Origin: Bacteroidota bacterium
GTDB taxonomy: Bacteria > Bacteroidota > Bacteroidia > Bacteroidales > FEN-979
DNA: 34,207 nt
Assembly (NCBI GenBank): GCA_026391715.1
Contig: JAPLDO010000225.1
Location: 1-34,207, forward strand
Direction: 5' to 3'
Shown: piece by piece, positions 32,742 to 34,207 of the stretch
How positions within the stretch are numbered: the stretch's first letter is position 1
How the letters are laid out: the number at the start of each line of letters is the position of its first letter
Notes under the pieces: generated by a model
What the model was told of the DNA's origin: nothing
What the model saw: only the letters and a program-made list of their open reading frames with translations
The model's database searches: none
Program-made: the position numbers and the translations under genes

Positions 32742-33742
32742 AAAACGTTTTAATCACCGGCGCCAGCGGGTTTATTGGCAGCTTTCTGGTTGAAGAAGGC
32801 ATGAAAAACGGGTTTACTGTTTATGCGGGTATTAGAAAATCGAGTTCCCGCGGGTATCTTACCGATTCGCGCATCCGGTTTATCGAATTTGATTTTTCAA
32901 CCCGCGAAAAAGTTGTAGAGACTTTGACGGAATGCAAAAAGAATAATATTCGCTTCAGCTATATAATTCACAATGCAGGACTGACCAAAGCGAGAAAAAA
33001 GGAGGATTTTTTTAACGTAAACTGCCGAAATACGATTCATTTTATTGAAGCTCTTATCGAAACTGAAATGGTTCCTGAGAAATTTATCTTTGTCAGCAGT
33101 CTGGCGGCTTTTGGTCCCGGCAATCCTGAAACCGGAGAACCTGTGAGGCTTTCCGATGAACCAAAACCAATAGAACTTTACGGGAAAAGCAAGCTGGAAG
33201 CAGAAAAGTACATTACTTCATTAAAAGACTTCCCATGGCTGATTTTTCGTCCAACCGGCGTTTACGGTCCGCGGGAAAAAGATTATTTCATTTTCTTCCA
33301 GACCATCAACCGTGGAATGGAACCATACATCGGTTTTAAAAAGCAGGTTTTGACATTCATTTATGTCCGCGACCTTGTTCGCCTGATTTTTATCGCTATC
33401 AGTTCAAATCATGTAAACAAGGCATACTTTGTTTCCGATGGAAAAGAGTATCCATCGGAATTATTTGCCGCCATCACAAAGAAAGCTCTTGGTAAAAAAA
33501 CATTCCGTTTTACGGTTCCGTTGTTTATTGTGAAAACCATTGCCACGGTTGGCGAAAATCTGGCTGGCTTATGGGGAGCCATGCCTACGCTCAATAGCGA
33601 TAAATACAATGTATTAAGCAGTACCAACTGGCGTTGTGAATCAGAACCATTATACCGTGATTTCGGTTTTCAGGCGGAATATGATTTGGAGAAAGGTGTG
33701 AGCGAAGTGTTGGCTTGGTATAAGAGAGAAAAATGGTTGTAG
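32738..33742 (+). CDS. NAD(P)-dependent epimerase/dehydratase-like reductase, candidate ceramide reductase
   Basis: A 334-residue extended short-chain dehydrogenase. The Rossmann signature GASGFIG (7-13), the substrate-side serine in FVSSLAAFG (about 120), and the catalytic YGKSK (Tyr and Lys of YxxxK, about 147-151) are intact. Then come IFRPTGVYGPREKDY and a C-terminal variable region. In Caulobacter the epimerase-like CerR reduces the 3-oxo group of oxidised ceramide, and this gene sits downstream of spt and a GNAT-like gene, so the same role is proposed here. Sugar-nucleotide or dihydroflavonol-type substrates are possible alternatives. A strong terminator follows 62 bases after the stop. 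Confidence 0.75.
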   Translation: MKNVLITGASGFIGSFLVEEGMKNGFTVYAGIRKSSSRGYLTDSRIRFIEFDFSTREKVVETLTECKKNNIRFSYIIHNAGLTKARKKEDFFNVNCRNTIHFIEALIETEMVPEKFIFVSSLAAFGPGNPETGEPVRLSDEPKPIELYGKSKLEAEKYITSLKDFPWLIFRPTGVYGPREKDYFIFFQTINRGMEPYIGFKKQVLTFIYVRDLVRLIFIAISSNHVNKAYFVSDGKEYPSELFAAITKKALGKKTFRFTVPLFIVKTIATVGENLAGLWGAMPTLNSDKYNVLSSTNWRCESEPLYRDFGFQAEYDLEKGVSEVLAWYKREKWL

Positions 33743-33804
33743 AATTTGAATGAATAATTATCGCCGTACCAATTTGCATCGTTGATGTTGTATCGGGGAT
33801 ACAA

Positions 33805-33840
33805 AAAAAAGAAGGCTACCGAAAGGCAGCCTTCTTTTTT
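33805..33840. terminator. Strong bidirectional intrinsic terminator
   Basis: An A-tract and GAAGGCTACC pair with GGCAGCCTTC and a T-tract across a GAAA tetraloop, with one A-C mismatch. A-tract before and T-tract after allow termination of both the sphingolipid transcript (+) and the SusD-like gene (-, ending at 33856). Confidence 0.85.
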
Positions 33841-33855
33841 GAAAGTAGTCAGGTA

Positions 33856-34207
33856 TTATTTTGCCTGTGGTAATTGCCAGAATAGTTGGGTCGTCATCTT
33901 GTCGCCACCTACTCCAACCGCGGCAGCGGCGGCAGAGGCATTAGTTCCATTTACAGTGAATTCCTGTTGAGGATAGGTTAAACGCCTTGGAAGGTCGGTA
34001 ATGGTATACGAAAGAAGCGGAATAAACATAATCGGCGTTCCGTCGGTACCAACACTTGTTTGTTCGCCAGGTTTCAGAAGAAAACCGGGTTCGCCTGTCC
34101 TTCTGTATTCAGCCCATGCCTGATAAGCCTGGTTGTAGAAGGCGAGGTATTTCTGGGTCAAAACCGTTACTTTACCGGCTGCTGGAAGCGCAGAAATAAA
34201 TGCATCT
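33856..34207 (-). CDS. SusD/RagB-like outer-membrane lipoprotein, 3' end only
   Basis: The last 116 codons of a gene that continues past the right edge; there is no start in the window (the Met-like codon at 34161 is an internal TTG). The segment KYLAFYNQAYQAWAEYRRTG, followed by GEPGFLL and PRRLTYPQQEFTVNGTNASA, is typical of the C-terminal half of SusD-like nutrient-binding lipoproteins (SusD_like-2 type), which sit over a SusC-type TonB pore and capture glycans or peptides. A SusC-like gene is therefore expected immediately upstream (to the right). It converges on the sphingolipid cluster across a shared terminator. Confidence 0.82.
   Translation of the reverse strand, partial: DAFISALPAAGKVTVLTQKYLAFYNQAYQAWAEYRRTGEPGFLLKPGEQTSVGTDGTPIMFIPLLSYTITDLPRRLTYPQQEFTVNGTNASAAAAAVGVGGDKMTTQLFWQLPQAK

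Overview
The window is a gene-dense chromosomal segment of a Bacteroidota member, most likely Bacteroidales-like. Several independent signs support this. There are type IX secretion (T9SS) C-terminal sorting domains, TonB receptors with an N-terminal carboxypeptidase-regulatory-like domain, and HmuY-type lipoproteins. There are also DUF5686, DUF4296 and SusD-type proteins, a short primary sigma factor without region 1.1, a bacterial serine palmitoyltransferase, and -7 promoter elements of the form TAnnTTTG. Indolepyruvate oxidoreductase and aspartase fit an amino-acid-fermenting or anaerobic lifestyle, but that is inference. I see no rRNA, tRNA, CRISPR array, prophage or intact insertion sequence.

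Layout. 1-4150: a secreted endonuclease/exonuclease/phosphatase-family protein (-), then HtrA protease and the primary sigma factor, which overlap by ATGA (+), then a small unknown protein with its own promoter. 4299-8793: a probable haem-uptake locus (+), HmuY-like lipoprotein / orphan T9SS-tail remnant / HmuR-like TonB receptor / second HmuY-like lipoprotein. 8788-17779 (-): an orphan C-terminal transketolase half, a 1221-residue T9SS-exported sortilin/BNR-repeat protein, an aspartase containing an 8-bp tandem repeat, and a DUF5686 outer-membrane protein. 17793-17879 is a palindromic dispersed repeat whose tail recurs at bases 1-26.

18017-23046: a T9SS cupredoxin-like protein lacking two copper ligands (+), arabinose-5-phosphate isomerase (-), then recQ, an OmpH/Skp-like protein and a DUF4296 lipoprotein (+). 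23047-27161 (-): a TonB receptor / deoC / membrane protein / lipoprotein operon. 27307-29508 (+): iorA-iorB. 29558-33742 (+): a probable sphingolipid (ceramide) synthesis cluster of serine palmitoyltransferase, GNAT-like acyltransferase and NAD-dependent epimerase/reductase, with a DUF433/DUF5615 toxin-antitoxin pair between the last two. A strong bidirectional terminator then separates this cluster from a SusD-like gene (-) that runs off the right edge.

Most of the window is ordinary Bacteroidota biology. The places I would look at first are the aspartase octamer repeat, the sphingolipid cluster with its embedded toxin-antitoxin pair, the duplicated HmuY locus with a T9SS-tail remnant, the ligand-less cupredoxin, and the dispersed palindromic repeat.
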